Source: Kiloniellaceae bacterium
Lineage (GTDB): Bacteria; Pseudomonadota; Alphaproteobacteria; Kiloniellales; J153
Length of the DNA: 39,329 nt
Direction: 5' to 3'
Assembly (NCBI GenBank): GCA_021776055.1
Contig: JAJFGP010000101.1
Coordinates: 1-39,329 of the forward strand
Shown: positions 30,691 through 39,329 of the stretch, in pieces
Position numbering within the stretch: position 1 is the stretch's first letter
How the letters are laid out: each line of letters opens with the position of its first letter
Made by a program: the position numbers and the translations under genes
The notes under the pieces: model-generated
What the model saw: only the letters and a program-made list of their open reading frames with translations
Told to the model about the DNA's origin: nothing
Databases searched by the model: none

Positions 30691-31347
30691 ATGGTCGATT
30701 ACGCTGCCGCCCGGATGAATATGGTCGACTCGCAAATTCGCACCAACAAGGTGACGAACGCGGAGCTGATCGCTGCCTTTGAAAGCGTGCCACGCGAGGC
30801 ATTCGTGCCCGAGCGGCTTACGGGCGTTGCCTACGTGGACCATGACATCGCGCTGAGCAACGGCCGCTATCTCATGGAGCCGATGGTTCTGGCCCGCTTG
30901 CTGCAGGAGGCCCGGCCCGGCCCGGCCGACGTGGTCCTCGATGTTGGCTGCGGCACCGGCTATGCCACGGCGATCTTGGCGAAACTGGCGGCAACGGTGG
31001 TGGCGCTGGAAAGCGACCACGACCTTGCGGTCAAGGCAACCAAGGTGCTGGGCGATCTCGGCATAGACAATGCCATCGTCGTCGAGGGCCCGCTCCCGGC
31101 CGGCTGGGCGGCCCAGGCGCCATACAGTGTCATTCTGCTCAACGGCGCCGTCGCCGAGGTTCCGGAAGCCATCCGCCGACAGTTGGTGGACGGTGGCCGC
31201 CTGGTGACAGTGCAAAAGCCCGGTGCGGGCCCCGGACGTGGGGTCTTGATGCGGCGGAGCGGCGATACCGCCGCCGGTCGCACCGTTTTCGACGCTGCAA
31301 CGCCCATTTTGCCCGGCTTTGCGCCGACGCCAGGCTTTGTGTTCTAA
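30691..31347 (+). CDS. Protein-L-isoaspartate O-methyltransferase family protein
   Basis: A 218-residue SAM methyltransferase of the PCMT family, which repairs isoaspartyl residues in aged proteins. 'MNMVDSQIRTNKVTN' is the alphaproteobacterial-type N-terminus, 'VPREAFVPE' follows, 'MEPMVLARLLQ' stands before motif I 'VLDVGCGTGYATA' (88-100). It lies just upstream of tolC, as in many alphaproteobacteria. This branch differs somewhat from enterobacterial Pcm, so the exact substrate is not certain. Confidence 0.82.
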   Translation: MVDYAAARMNMVDSQIRTNKVTNAELIAAFESVPREAFVPERLTGVAYVDHDIALSNGRYLMEPMVLARLLQEARPGPADVVLDVGCGTGYATAILAKLAATVVALESDHDLAVKATKVLGDLGIDNAIVVEGPLPAGWAAQAPYSVILLNGAVAEVPEAIRRQLVDGGRLVTVQKPGAGPGRGVLMRRSGDTAAGRTVFDAATPILPGFAPTPGFVF

Positions 31348-31427
31348 CGAATGGTCAGGGGCCAAGTCACGGCTAGGGCTAGCAAAAGGGGGGGACGTTA
31401 CTGTCCTGTTAACTATATTTGTGCTTA

Positions 31428-31447
31428 TTTAGCATTGGATTGCTAAA
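31428..31447. promoter_or_regulatory. Perfect 7-bp palindrome upstream of tolC, followed by a T-run
   Basis: TTTAGCA-TTGGAT-TGCTAAA, with five T bases at 31450-31454. It may be a weak AT-rich terminator of the methyltransferase gene, or an operator for tolC. The stretch around it (31400-31450) is unusually AT-rich for this window and probably contains the tolC promoter. Confidence 0.4.
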
Positions 31448-31489
31448 GTCTTTTTCCGGTGATCTAGGATAAGGAGTGGGATCCGCAGG

Positions 31490-32881
31490 ATGAACGTAGC
31501 GCTGTATCGATGCGCGCGGTGGCGAACCCCATGGCTGCTCGCCAGCCTCGGTGTTGGTCTCCTGCTGTCCGCTCCGGCGGTGGCCCAGTCGCTGGATGAG
31601 GCGCTGGCCGCGGCCTATTCGTCGAATCCGACGCTTCGCGCGGCCAGGGCACAGCTAAGGGCGGTTAACGAGGGCGTCCCTCAGGCCCTATCGAATTGGC
31701 GCCCGACGGTTACCGTCACCGGCTCGACTGGCCGGAAACGTATCGAGAGCGAGTCGAGCTTCTCCAACACCCAAGATTCAACAACACCTCTGGAGGCGGC
31801 CGCGACCGTCAGCCAGCCGCTTTATCGGGGTGGTCGAACCCTCGCCGGCACAGCACGGGCGGAAAACGATATTCTTGCACAGCGCGCCAGCCTGACCTCG
31901 GTCGAACAGTCGATCCTGTTACGCGCCGCCACCGCCTACATGGACGTCTGGCGGGATCAGGCGGTTCTGGATCTCAACATTAACAACGAGCGCGTGCTAC
32001 AGCGGCAGCTTGAGGCCTCTCAGGATCGCTTTACGGTGGGCGAATTGACCCGCACGGATGTGGCCCAGTCGGAGACGCGACTAGCTATCGCGACCGCCGA
32101 CCGGATTGCCTCCGAAGGTAGCCTCAGCACCAGCCGCGCCGTCTTCGAAGAAGTGGTCGGCATAGCACCGACCTTGCTTCAGGCGCCGCCACCGCTTGTC
32201 GATCTGCCGGGCGGCTTGGATGAGACCGTCAATGCGGCGGTGACCGACAATCCCGATGTCCTGACCGCCATGTTTGCCGAGAAGGCTGCCCAGAACCGGG
32301 TACGCGAAGTGGTTGGCGAGTTGCTACCCACAGTATCCCTAAACGCAACGGTGAGCCACTCCGAGGAAACCAGCCAGCGTGGGTCGCAATCAGACGTGGC
32401 GCAAATCCTGGCCGAGGTATCGGTGCCGTTGTATCAGCGGGGATCGGTGTCCAGCCGGGTGCGGGAAGCGAAGCAGATTTCCAACCAGCGCCGCCTGGAG
32501 ATAGACGAAGTTCGGCGCCGGCAGGAGCAGGAAGCGGTCAGCGCCTGGCGGTTGCTGGAGACGGCCCGGGCTCAGACTCAATCGTTCGAGGCGGGGGTGC
32601 GCTCGGCCGAAATCGCCCTGGAAGGGGTGCGGCAGGAAAATTCGGTTGGCGCCCGCACGGTGCTCGACATTCTAGACGCCGAGCAGGAGCTTCTGGATTC
32701 CAAGGTTAACCTGGTACGCTCGCAGCGCGACAGTGTCGTGACCGGCTTTCAAGTCCTGGCCGCGACCGGGCGCTTGCTGGCCCGCGATCGTGGGTTGCAG
32801 GTAGACGTCTATGACCCGGATGTGGATTATCAGAAGGTGCGCGGCCGCTGGTTTGGGCTCGACGCACCGGGGGCAGAGTAA
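31490..32881 (+). CDS. tolC: TolC-family outer-membrane channel protein
   Basis: A 463-residue outer-membrane efflux protein. A signal peptide (about 1-33, ending 'AVAQS') is followed by 'LDEALAAAYSSNPTLRAARAQLRAVNEG', the standard TolC opening. Two internally similar halves follow, each with long helices; 'YMDVWRDQAVLDLNINNERVLQRQLEASQDRF' and 'VLDILDAEQELLDSKVNLVRSQRD' are the equivalent helices. It forms the exit duct for tripartite export pumps and type I secretion. No pump subunits are adjacent, so it is probably the general TolC of the cell. GGAG lies about 13 bases upstream. Confidence 0.92.
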   Translation: MNVALYRCARWRTPWLLASLGVGLLLSAPAVAQSLDEALAAAYSSNPTLRAARAQLRAVNEGVPQALSNWRPTVTVTGSTGRKRIESESSFSNTQDSTTPLEAAATVSQPLYRGGRTLAGTARAENDILAQRASLTSVEQSILLRAATAYMDVWRDQAVLDLNINNERVLQRQLEASQDRFTVGELTRTDVAQSETRLAIATADRIASEGSLSTSRAVFEEVVGIAPTLLQAPPPLVDLPGGLDETVNAAVTDNPDVLTAMFAEKAAQNRVREVVGELLPTVSLNATVSHSEETSQRGSQSDVAQILAEVSVPLYQRGSVSSRVREAKQISNQRRLEIDEVRRRQEQEAVSAWRLLETARAQTQSFEAGVRSAEIALEGVRQENSVGARTVLDILDAEQELLDSKVNLVRSQRDSVVTGFQVLAATGRLLARDRGLQVDVYDPDVDYQKVRGRWFGLDAPGAE

Positions 32882-32938
32882 GCTTGTGTCGAGGGGACAA
32901 CAATATTTACGGCATGCACGTGTCAGGGTCGGTGATTA

Positions 32939-33703
32939 ATGGCTGAAGCGAGTGCCCAAGCCGAACCGACGATGGAGGAGATCCTAGCCTCTATCCGGCG
33001 GATTATTTCGGAGGATGACCCGGAAGGCGCGGCGCCGGAAGCTGCGGCCGCGGAGGAAACTGAGCCTGTGGCAGCGGCGGCACCGGAGGCGGCGCCAGAG
33101 CCTGTGGCGGAACCAGAGCCTGTGGCGGAACCAGAGCCCGAGCCGGAGCCTGCGGCCGAGCCGGCGGCGGAACCTGCGCCAGCAGAGGACAACGTCTTGG
33201 ACCTGACGCAGAAGCTGAACGAAGACGGCACGGTCGTGGATTTGACGGCCGAATCAGAGCCGGAACCCGAACCTGAGCCAGAACCTGAGCCAGAACCTGA
33301 GCCAGAACCTGAGCCGGAACCAGAACCGGAACCTGAGCCGGAACCCGAACCCGAACCCGAACCCGAACCTGAGATGGCTGCTGAGCCGGATCCGTTCGAT
33401 GACGTGTCCCTTGAAGCGCCGCCAGAGGAATCAGCCGAAGAACCAGCTGAGGAACCCGAGAGCATACTGGCCCCGGAAACTCTGGTGGCGGCCACGGGTG
33501 CCCTGGGCGAAATCGCAAAGGCGGCGGCAAGCGGCCGGGGTAGCGCCGTGCACGTGGGCGATGGCCGCAGCCTGGAAGACATCGTACGCGAAGCCTTGAC
33601 GCCGGAGCTAAAAACCTGGCTGGATACAAATCTGGCACCGCTGGTCGAGCAGATCGTCCGCGAAGAAGTCAAAAAAATGGTGCGCCGCGCCGAGGAGTTG
33701 TGA
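32939..33703 (+). CDS. popZ: PopZ-family polar organising protein (DUF2497)
   Basis: A 254-residue protein with the three-part PopZ layout. The N-terminal helix '[17 protein letters not shown]' (11-27) is the partner-binding segment. A very acidic, proline-rich linker (about 28-165) follows. The C-terminal helices '[21 protein letters not shown]...[15 protein letters not shown]' drive self-assembly. PopZ forms a network at the cell pole that anchors chromosome centromeres and regulators in alphaproteobacteria. The linker holds 19 successive Glu-Pro pairs (residues 107-145), longer than I would expect. It lies just upstream of valS, as is usual for this family. Confidence 0.85.
   Translation: MAEASAQAEPTMEEILASIRRIISEDDPEGAAPEAAAAEETEPVAAAAPEAAPEPVAEPEPVAEPEPEPEPAAEPAAEPAPAEDNVLDLTQKLNEDGTVVDLTAESEPEPEPEPEPEPEPEPEPEPEPEPEPEPEPEPEPEPEPEMAAEPDPFDDVSLEAPPEESAEEPAEEPESILAPETLVAATGALGEIAKAAASGRGSAVHVGDGRSLEDIVREALTPELKTWLDTNLAPLVEQIVREEVKKMVRRAEEL
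33257..33373 (+). repeat. Glu-Pro coding tandem repeat inside the PopZ-family gene
   Basis: A 117-base stretch encoding (Glu-Pro)19-Glu. At DNA level the 12-base unit CCTGAGCCAGAA is repeated in tandem near its start, which allows slippage. The repeat stays in frame for every 6-base change. Confidence 0.9.
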
Positions 33704-33719
33704 TCCGCTCGATCCCGGC

Positions 33720-33742
33720 CCCTGGGGTTTCGCGCCCCAGGG
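33720..33742. other. 8-bp GC-rich hairpin between popZ-family gene and valS
   Basis: CCCTGGGG and CCCCAGGG (33720-33727 and 33735-33742) pair perfectly around TTTCGCG. No T-run follows. It may be a weak terminator of the upstream gene or a structured part of the valS leader. Confidence 0.4.
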
Positions 33743-33836
33743 TTCCGCACTGGGCACGTGGTTCGGTTTTCGTCCGCATTTCCATGCCGGCTTCCGCCAG
33801 AAGTAACTGACTAATCAGGGCGAGGATACGCCGGCG

Positions 33837-36485
33837 ATGCTGGAAAAGACCTATCGACCAGGCGAGGTCGAAGCGCGGCACTACGCTGACTGGGAGGCTT
33901 CGGGCGCCTTCTCGGCCGACCCCACAAGCAGCCGGCCCCCCTACGTCATCATGATGCCGCCGCCGAACGTCACCGGCAGCCTGCACATGGGCCACGCCCT
34001 GACGTTCACTATTCAAGACATCTTGATCCGCTATCACCGCATGACCGGTAAGGATGCCTTGTGGCAACCGGGCATGGACCACGCCGGCATCGCCACCCAG
34101 ATGGTGGTCGAACGTCAACTCGCCGAGAAAAATCTGACCCGCCATAGCCTCGGGCGCGAGCGCTTTCTCGAAACGGTGTGGGAATGGAAGGCCGAGTCCG
34201 GCGGCACCATAAACGGTCAGCTACGCCGCCTCGGCGCCTCGCCGGACTGGCCGCGCGAACGCTTCACCATGGACGACGGCCTATCCCTGGCCGTACGCAA
34301 AGTTTTCGTCGAGCTCCACAAACAGGGCCTGATCTACAAAGACAAGCGCCTGGTCAATTGGGACCCGAAACTGCACACGGCCATCTCCGATCTGGAAGTG
34401 CAACAGGTCGAGATGAAGGGCCACCTGTGGCACATCCGCTATCCCATCGAGGGGCAGGATGGCCACTTCCTGGTGGTGGCGACGACGCGGCCCGAAACCA
34501 TGCTGGGCGATTCCGGCGTTGCCGTGCACCCGGATGACGAGCGCTATACGGCCCTGGTCGGCAAGCATGCGATCCTACCGCTGGTCGGTCGGCGCCTACC
34601 CATCGTCGCCGATGACTATGCCGATCCCGAAGCAGGCAGTGGCGCGGTAAAGATGACACCCGCGCACGACTTCAACGACTTCGAAGTCGGCCGGCGCCAT
34701 GACCTCGAGAGGATCAACATCTTCGATGCCAACGCCTGCCTAACCGATGCGGTGCCGGAAAAGTATCGCGGCCTCGACCGATTTGCCGCGCGCAAAGCCG
34801 TGGTTGCGGACCTGGAAGCCGCCGATCTGATCGAGAAGATTGAAGACATCGTCCACACAGTCCCGCACGGCGACCGCTCGGGCGTGCCCGTCGAGCCATG
34901 GCTAACCGACCAATGGTGGGTGGATGCGGCAACTTTGGCGAAGCCGGCCATCGAGGCGGTGGAGCAGGGGCGCATCAAGTTCGTGCCGCAACAGTGGGAG
35001 AAGACCTACTTCGAGTGGATGCGCAACATCCAGCCGTGGTGCGTATCGCGGCAGATCTGGTGGGGGCATCAAATTCCCGCCTGGTACGGGCCGGACGGAA
35101 CCATCTTCGTCGAGGAGACCGAGGCGGCGGCGGCAGAGGCGGCGCATGCCCACTATGGCAAGGATGTCGCGCTGAATCGCGACGAGGATGTGCTGGATAC
35201 CTGGTTCTCCTCCGCCCTGTGGCCGTTCTCGACCATCGGCTGGCCGGAGCAGACGCCGGAGTTGGCGCGCTACTATCCCGGCGACGTGCTGGTCACCGGC
35301 TTCGACATCATCTTCTTCTGGGTCGCTCGCATGATCATGATGGGCCTGCATTTCATGGACGATGTACCGTTCCGCACCGTCTATATCCACGCCCTGGTGC
35401 GCGACCAGCACGGGCAGAAGATGTCCAAGTCGAAGCAGAACATCGTCGATCCGCTGGAACTGATCGACCAGTACGGCTGTGACGCCTTACGTTTTACCCT
35501 GGCGGCGATGGCCGCGCCCGGCCGCGATATCAAGCTGTCGGAATCCCGGGTCGAGGGCTACCGCAACTTCGTCACGAAGCTGTGGAACGCGACGCGGTTC
35601 TGCCTGATGAATGGCGCCGCCCTCGATCCCGCATTCGATCCGGCGGCCTGCACTCAGCAAATCAACCGCTGGGTCATCGGCAAGGTCGCGCGGTTGGGCC
35701 AAGACCTCGATGCGGCCATGGCGGCATTTCGCTTCGACGAGGCGGCCAGCGCCCTCTACCACTTCACGTGGCACGATTTCTGCGACTGGTATATCGAGTT
35801 CAGCAAGCCGATCATCACCGGCACGGACGCCAAAGCCGCCGCCGAAACGCGCGCCGCCGTGGCCTGGACCTTGTCGCAGATCCTGCATCTCTTGCATCCG
35901 ATCATGCCCTACGTCACCGAGGAGTTGTGGGCGACCATCGGCGGCGCCGGCGGGGGCCGATTGATTACCGCGGATATGCCGGTCTATGGCGATAACCTGA
36001 TGGATGCGACCGCGGCCGAGGAAGTCGACTGGGTGATCCGTTTGATCAGCGAAATCCGCGCCGTCCGCGCCGAGATGAACGTCCCGGCGGCTGGCCGCGT
36101 GCCCCTCCTGCTCAAAGACGCCAGCGCCGAGGCGCGGGCCCGCCTGAAGACACATGGCGAGATCATCACTCGTCTCGCGCGCCTCGATACGGTGGGCCAC
36201 GCGAACGAGTCGGTGCCGGCGGGTTCGGTCCAACTCGTCCTCGAAGGTGCTACCGCGATCCTGCCCCTGGCCGGGGTCATCGACCTGGCCCAGGAACAAG
36301 ATCGCCTGCAGCGCGAGATCGGCAAGATCGACGGCGAAATCGCCAAAGCCGAAAAGAAACTCGGCAACGACGCCTTCATAGCCAAGGCCCCCCCCGAGGT
36401 CATCGAAGAGCAGAAAGGCCGCCTGGAAGAGGGGCTCGCTTTGCGCAGCAAGCTGAATGCGGCGCTATCGCGTTTGGCCGGATAG
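33837..36485 (+). CDS. valS: Valine--tRNA ligase
   Basis: An 882-residue class I aminoacyl-tRNA synthetase that charges tRNA-Val. The HIGH-type motif is 'PPPNVTGSLHMGHAL' (41-55) and the second signature 'KMSKS' is at 528-532. Between them lies the CP1 editing domain with 'TTRPETMLGDSGVAVHPDDERY'. The anticodon-binding domain follows, and the protein ends in the coiled-coil arm ('LAQEQDRLQREIGKIDGEIAK...'), which is typical of ValS. Length is normal (about 880-950). It is a housekeeping gene and a good phylogenetic anchor for the window. Confidence 0.98.
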   Translation: MLEKTYRPGEVEARHYADWEASGAFSADPTSSRPPYVIMMPPPNVTGSLHMGHALTFTIQDILIRYHRMTGKDALWQPGMDHAGIATQMVVERQLAEKNLTRHSLGRERFLETVWEWKAESGGTINGQLRRLGASPDWPRERFTMDDGLSLAVRKVFVELHKQGLIYKDKRLVNWDPKLHTAISDLEVQQVEMKGHLWHIRYPIEGQDGHFLVVATTRPETMLGDSGVAVHPDDERYTALVGKHAILPLVGRRLPIVADDYADPEAGSGAVKMTPAHDFNDFEVGRRHDLERINIFDANACLTDAVPEKYRGLDRFAARKAVVADLEAADLIEKIEDIVHTVPHGDRSGVPVEPWLTDQWWVDAATLAKPAIEAVEQGRIKFVPQQWEKTYFEWMRNIQPWCVSRQIWWGHQIPAWYGPDGTIFVEETEAAAAEAAHAHYGKDVALNRDEDVLDTWFSSALWPFSTIGWPEQTPELARYYPGDVLVTGFDIIFFWVARMIMMGLHFMDDVPFRTVYIHALVRDQHGQKMSKSKQNIVDPLELIDQYGCDALRFTLAAMAAPGRDIKLSESRVEGYRNFVTKLWNATRFCLMNGAALDPAFDPAACTQQINRWVIGKVARLGQDLDAAMAAFRFDEAASALYHFTWHDFCDWYIEFSKPIITGTDAKAAAETRAAVAWTLSQILHLLHPIMPYVTEELWATIGGAGGGRLITADMPVYGDNLMDATAAEEVDWVIRLISEIRAVRAEMNVPAAGRVPLLLKDASAEARARLKTHGEIITRLARLDTVGHANESVPAGSVQLVLEGATAILPLAGVIDLAQEQDRLQREIGKIDGEIAKAEKKLGNDAFIAKAPPEVIEEQKGRLEEGLALRSKLNAALSRLAG

Positions 36486-36613
36486 GTCATCAATGCTCAG
36501 GAGGGTGTTTTACTCTTAACGCCCACCAACCGCGACACTACGGCAGATCCTTCTTTACTCACGAGCGAAGAACAGGCGGCGCAGATGATTGATCCGCACC
36601 GCCCACAGTAGAA

Positions 36614-37039
36614 TCAAAGATGATTGCCTGACTGAAACTCAAGGAGCTCAAAGGTCATCTTCCCGTCGACATTGTATTTTTTTACTTCTCCCCCGAGCTT
36701 CATCAGCGTCAAGCATCTCAGGCGGCCCTTGTCCTTGGCCATCGACAAGCAGACCCGATCATCATCCGTGATCCCGTAATAGCCTGTGCCGGACCAACCG
36801 CCGCCGTTCAACTTGCCTGAAAGGACGTTGTCCTCGCTGTAGTAAAAGTAGAAAACTTTTTCGCCAGATTTGGCTTTCACCGTGTTGCCAACAAGGAGTG
36901 CTTCGATTTCTTCCGATGTCAGTTGTGTGGCCCCCGCTTTCATGGCGGTTTGCTGGTCGGGTTCAGCGAATACAACATGGGATGTGCCCAACACTAAGAG
37001 AGCCGCGAGACCGGCAACAGCCATGGATGTATACTTCAT
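36614..37039 (-). CDS. Exported hypothetical protein (DUF995-like)
   Basis: A 141-residue protein with a signal peptide (about 1-25, ending 'VVFA'). The mature part has 'LTSEEIEALLVGNTVKA', then beta-strand-rich sequence with 'GGGWSGTGYYGITDDDRVCLSM' and two cysteines in 'CLSMAKDKGRLRCL' that could form a disulfide. The 'target length ... G.W..... D.....C' pattern resembles DUF995-type periplasmic proteins of alphaproteobacteria, function unknown. Two ATGs lie at 37042 and 37039; GGAGG is three and six bases before them, so the second is preferred. Confidence 0.7.
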   Translation of the reverse strand: MKYTSMAVAGLAALLVLGTSHVVFAEPDQQTAMKAGATQLTSEEIEALLVGNTVKAKSGEKVFYFYYSEDNVLSGKLNGGGWSGTGYYGITDDDRVCLSMAKDKGRLRCLTLMKLGGEVKKYNVDGKMTFELLEFQSGNHL

Positions 37040-37222
37040 CATTTTCCTCCGCGTTCTTTGGGGTCATGCTCTAGCCACTTGAATATCGGCGGAAACAGAG
37101 CTTGGCGCTTGAAGACGGCCTGAAGATTTCTGCGGATTTTGTGAATTCTGCCGTTTTTGCGCCGAAAGGATGAGGCCCGCTTACCCGGCCCATTAGCAAA
37201 GTGCTAGGTTGGGGCTGTATCC

Positions 37223-38932
37223 ATGAACAAAACGAACCAGTTTTTGATGGTTTACCGATTCGACGATTTTCTGTTCGATCCCATGCGGGCGGGCCTTTCT
37301 CTGAAAGGGAAAGAGGTATCCCTGGAGCCGCAGGTTTTACGGTTGTTACTGTATCTCTTGGAAACCCGAGATCGGATCGTCTCCAAAGACGAACTGATCA
37401 ATGGTGTCTGGGATGGGCGCATCGTCTCTGATGCGACTCTGAACACTTGTGTCCGTTCGGTCCGGCGCGCACTGGGTGACGACAGAGGCTAACAGAGATA
37501 CGTTCGAACCTTTCCCAAGCGTGGCTTCCAGTTTGTCGGCACTCTGCAGCACGACAAAGAGAGCCGCGAGGAAATCTCTGAGAGTCGGTCATCCATCCCA
37601 CAGCGTCTCTCGAAGCCGCGTTTGTTGATCGCTGCGACTTTTGTCTCGTTACTGGCGATAGCGATTGGCGCCTGGTGGTGGGCGGAGATCGGCGGATCAT
37701 CGAAGCCCGGTTTGCCACTGCCGGACAAACCATCCATTGCCGTTCTGAAATTCGACAATCTGAGCAACGACCCCGACCAGGTGTATTTTGTCGACGGACT
37801 CACCGAGGATCTGATCACCGACCTCTCCCTCAATCGCGAACTTTTTGTCATCTCATCGAGCTCCACATTCGTCTATGCGGGCCGTTCGGTAGACACCATT
37901 CGGATAGGGCGCGAACTCGGCGTTGCGTACATTCTGCGCGGCAGTATCCGGCGTGCGGAGAATCGTGTGAGAGTTAGCGTTGAACTCGTCGATGCGCGAA
38001 CGGGCAGCACTGTCTGGTCGGAGCGCTTCGATAGGGAACTGACGGATATTTTTGCAATTCAGGATGAAATCAGCCGGACCATCGCCGGTCGGCTTGCCCC
38101 TGAAGTGATCAAGGCTCGCGTCGGTGAAACTCGCGATACTCCGACCAAATGCCTCGCCGCCTGGGACCTTTATCTTCAGGCGAAAGCCGCCCAAGCGGAG
38201 TTTACCTCGGCACGGCAGGCCGAGGCCATTCACCTAGCCGATCTCGCCATCCAGCGTGATCCCGATTTCGCGGCCCCGTACGCGCTCATAGCCAGAGCCA
38301 AAGGCGTTCAATTCTTCCATCAGTGGACCGATAGCCCCGAACGGACTTTGACCGATGCGATTGAGAGTGCGCGTACCGCCATTCGTCTGGATGGGGACGA
38401 CGCTGCGGCGTACGCGGCCTTGGGCTATGTGTATCGGCTCACCGGCGATGAAACGCGCGCGATCGGGCATTTGGAACGGGCAAGTCAACTTAATCCCAAT
38501 GACGCCAATATCCGGCTTGAGCTAGCTCACACTTTGGATTGGTTTCGCAAGCACGACCGTGCCCTCCCTGAGATTTTGGAGGCAATCCGCCTTAGCCCGC
38601 GCGACCCGCAGCTCGAGGTTATGTACTTCCGCAAAGCCCACATACTATTTCACCTGCGCGATTTCGAAGCTTCCCTGGCTGCGGCTCGGGACATGGCGGG
38701 TGCGCTGACGAACGATACTTGGCGAACCTACTATCATTTGATTCGCGCCGCGAATTTCGCGTACTTGGGACGCGAAGACGAGGCGCGCCTTGAGGTCGAA
38801 AATGCACGCAGGCTCAGGCCTGGATTATCTCTAACCTCCATTCGGAGAAGATTTGAAGAGAGCAACAACCATCCGGAAAATCGCAGAATATGGCTTGACG
38901 CTCTCCGCAAGGCAGGTATGCCCGAAGAATAA
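37223..38932 (+). pseudogene. CadC-like winged-helix / membrane / TPR regulator broken by one in-frame TAA
   Basis: The same frame runs from ATG 37223 to TAA 38930-38932 with one stop, TAA at 37490-37492. Before it are 89 codons of an OmpR/PhoB-type winged helix ('LLETRDRIVSKDELINGVWDGRIVSDATLNTCVRSVRRALGDDRG'-type ending). After it the frame continues with 'QRYVRTFPKRGFQFVG', the normal end of that domain, then a membrane helix (about codons 134-150), a TolB/FlgO-like domain ('PSIAVLKFDNLSNDPDQ'), and TPR repeats. So one nonsense change splits the DNA-binding wing from the rest. It is probably inactive, though read-through or a restart (TTG at 37622, giving a membrane-TPR protein) cannot be excluded. 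Confidence 0.85.
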
Positions 38933-39136
38933 TAAATTGCAATCCTGGGTCGCCACTAGCCAGTTATGCTCCAGATTTCCGTCTCCTCGAATGTCGCCCA
39001 TTGGCTACTCTTTCCCCGTACCGGCCGTGTCGGATGCGCGTCCGCTTATACCAACGCCCATTGAAGAAGACTCACAAGGGGGATTCCCAACGCTGTCGGA
39101 ATGTGTTCCACCATGGAAAACGCAAGGAGGGTTTCC

Positions 39137-39229
39137 ATGGGTGTGGCGGTACGGCTTCGAGAGGACTATTCGGTGGAGGATTTGAGAGCGCTTGCCCGGC
39201 GGAGCGTTGATGCTGTCAACGCCGGTTAG
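39137..39229 (+). pseudogene. N-terminal fragment of an IS630-family transposase
   Basis: ATG 39137, with AAGGAGG six bases upstream, opens 30 codons ('MGVAVRLREDYSVEDLRALARRS...') and stops at TAG 39227-39229. The N-terminus resembles the first helix-turn-helix part of IS630-type transposases ('LR.LARRS.DA'). The rest of the transposase is missing, cut by different sequence starting at about 39229. It is a dead remnant. Confidence 0.55.
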
Positions 39230-39329
39230 AAAGTGACCCTTTTGGCCGGTTTAAAATTAACCCACCTGATGCGATGAGCGGGCCAGCGTGCGTGGAGCCT
39301 CCATATAGCTCAGGCGCGCGCTGGCCCGC
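39229..39329. mobile_element. Probable end of a second insertion element (IS21-like)
   Basis: Directly after the truncated transposase the sequence reads AAAGTGACCCTTTTGGCCGG and then TTTAAAATTAACCCACC. This resembles terminal and sub-terminal repeats I associate with IS21-type elements. It continues past the window, so no transposase of its own is visible and the family is tentative. Confidence 0.35.
39278..39329. repeat. Long inverted repeat at the window end
   Basis: GCGGGCCAGCGTGCG (39278-39292) and CGCGCGCTGGCCCGC (39315-39329) are reverse complements at 14 of 15 positions, separated by 22 bases. It could fold into a strong hairpin. It may belong to the insertion element or be a REP-like intergenic repeat. 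Confidence 0.6.

Noticed and set aside
29873-30802. 309-codon minus-strand frame opposite the carbamoyltransferase
   Set aside because: It is antisense to a full-length, motif-complete gene and crosses its end.
32923-33750. Long minus-strand frame with Ser-Gly repeats opposite the popZ-family gene
   Set aside because: It is the mirror of the Glu-Pro repeat (GAA/CCN read backwards). The plus frame has the conserved PopZ ends, so this is a shadow.
36486-36608. 40 codons open in the valS frame after its stop
   Set aside because: ValS already ends with its normal coiled-coil arm. The extra stretch resembles no known tail and such open runs are common by chance.
1-39329. CRISPR arrays, rRNA genes, toxin-antitoxin or phage-defence genes
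   Set aside because: No regularly spaced repeats, rRNA-like sequence or recognisable defence proteins were seen on either strand.

Overview
The window looks like chromosomal DNA of a GC-rich alphaproteobacterium, probably of the Rhodospirillales type. The main support is the run isoaspartyl methyltransferase-like gene / tolC / PopZ-family gene (DUF2497) / valS at 30691-36485, an arrangement I associate with alphaproteobacteria. No rRNA, CRISPR array, plasmid or phage genes were seen.

Layout. 1-93: the 3' tail of an aminomethyltransferase-like gene. 405-2594: a molybdopterin oxidoreductase. 2606-5956 and 10012-23533 (minus strand): the two halves of an aryl-polyene (APE) type biosynthetic cluster. 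They hold two acyl carrier proteins, two active ketosynthases, a chain-length-factor-like protein, ketoreductase, two dehydratase domains, acyl-AMP ligase, aromatic ammonia-lyase, thioesterase, two acyltransferases, a glycosyltransferase, a methyltransferase, a phosphopantetheinyl transferase, and a LolA/MMPL/DUF3261 export set. Most neighbouring genes overlap by 1-4 bases, so translation is tightly coupled. 6176-10025 (plus strand): four genes inserted between the two halves, coding for a small YLDPGTGS membrane protein, a two-part methyltransferase, a membrane-anchored alkaline-phosphatase-superfamily enzyme and a lipoprotein.

23534-26671 is a transitional region with a Gly/Ser/Asn-rich exported protein, tRNA-Asn with its promoter and terminators, a membrane-anchored HELAH protein, a 40-residue membrane protein and tRNA-Cys. 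26834-30529 is a compact cassette: SGNH hydrolase, SxtJ-like membrane protein, a 49-residue DUF5989-like protein and a NodU/CmcH-type O-carbamoyltransferase. It has the same protein set as the sxtL/J/K/I genes of the saxitoxin cluster but no toxin-making genes around it. After the housekeeping block comes a secreted hypothetical protein (36614-37039), a CadC-like winged-helix/TPR regulator broken by one in-frame TAA (37223-38932), and insertion-sequence debris at the right end (39137-39329).

How the parts may work together (inference): ammonia-lyase and ligase would supply an aryl starter to the ACPs; the ketosynthase/KR/DH set would build a conjugated polyene; the glycosyl-, acyl- and methyltransferases would finish and anchor it; LolA/MMPL/lipoprotein would move it to the outer membrane. 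The two accessory cassettes (methyltransferase plus phosphatase-superfamily enzyme; carbamoyltransferase plus SGNH hydrolase) look like further cell-surface decoration systems. Function is assigned only from sequence motifs and family knowledge; no alignment or database search was run.
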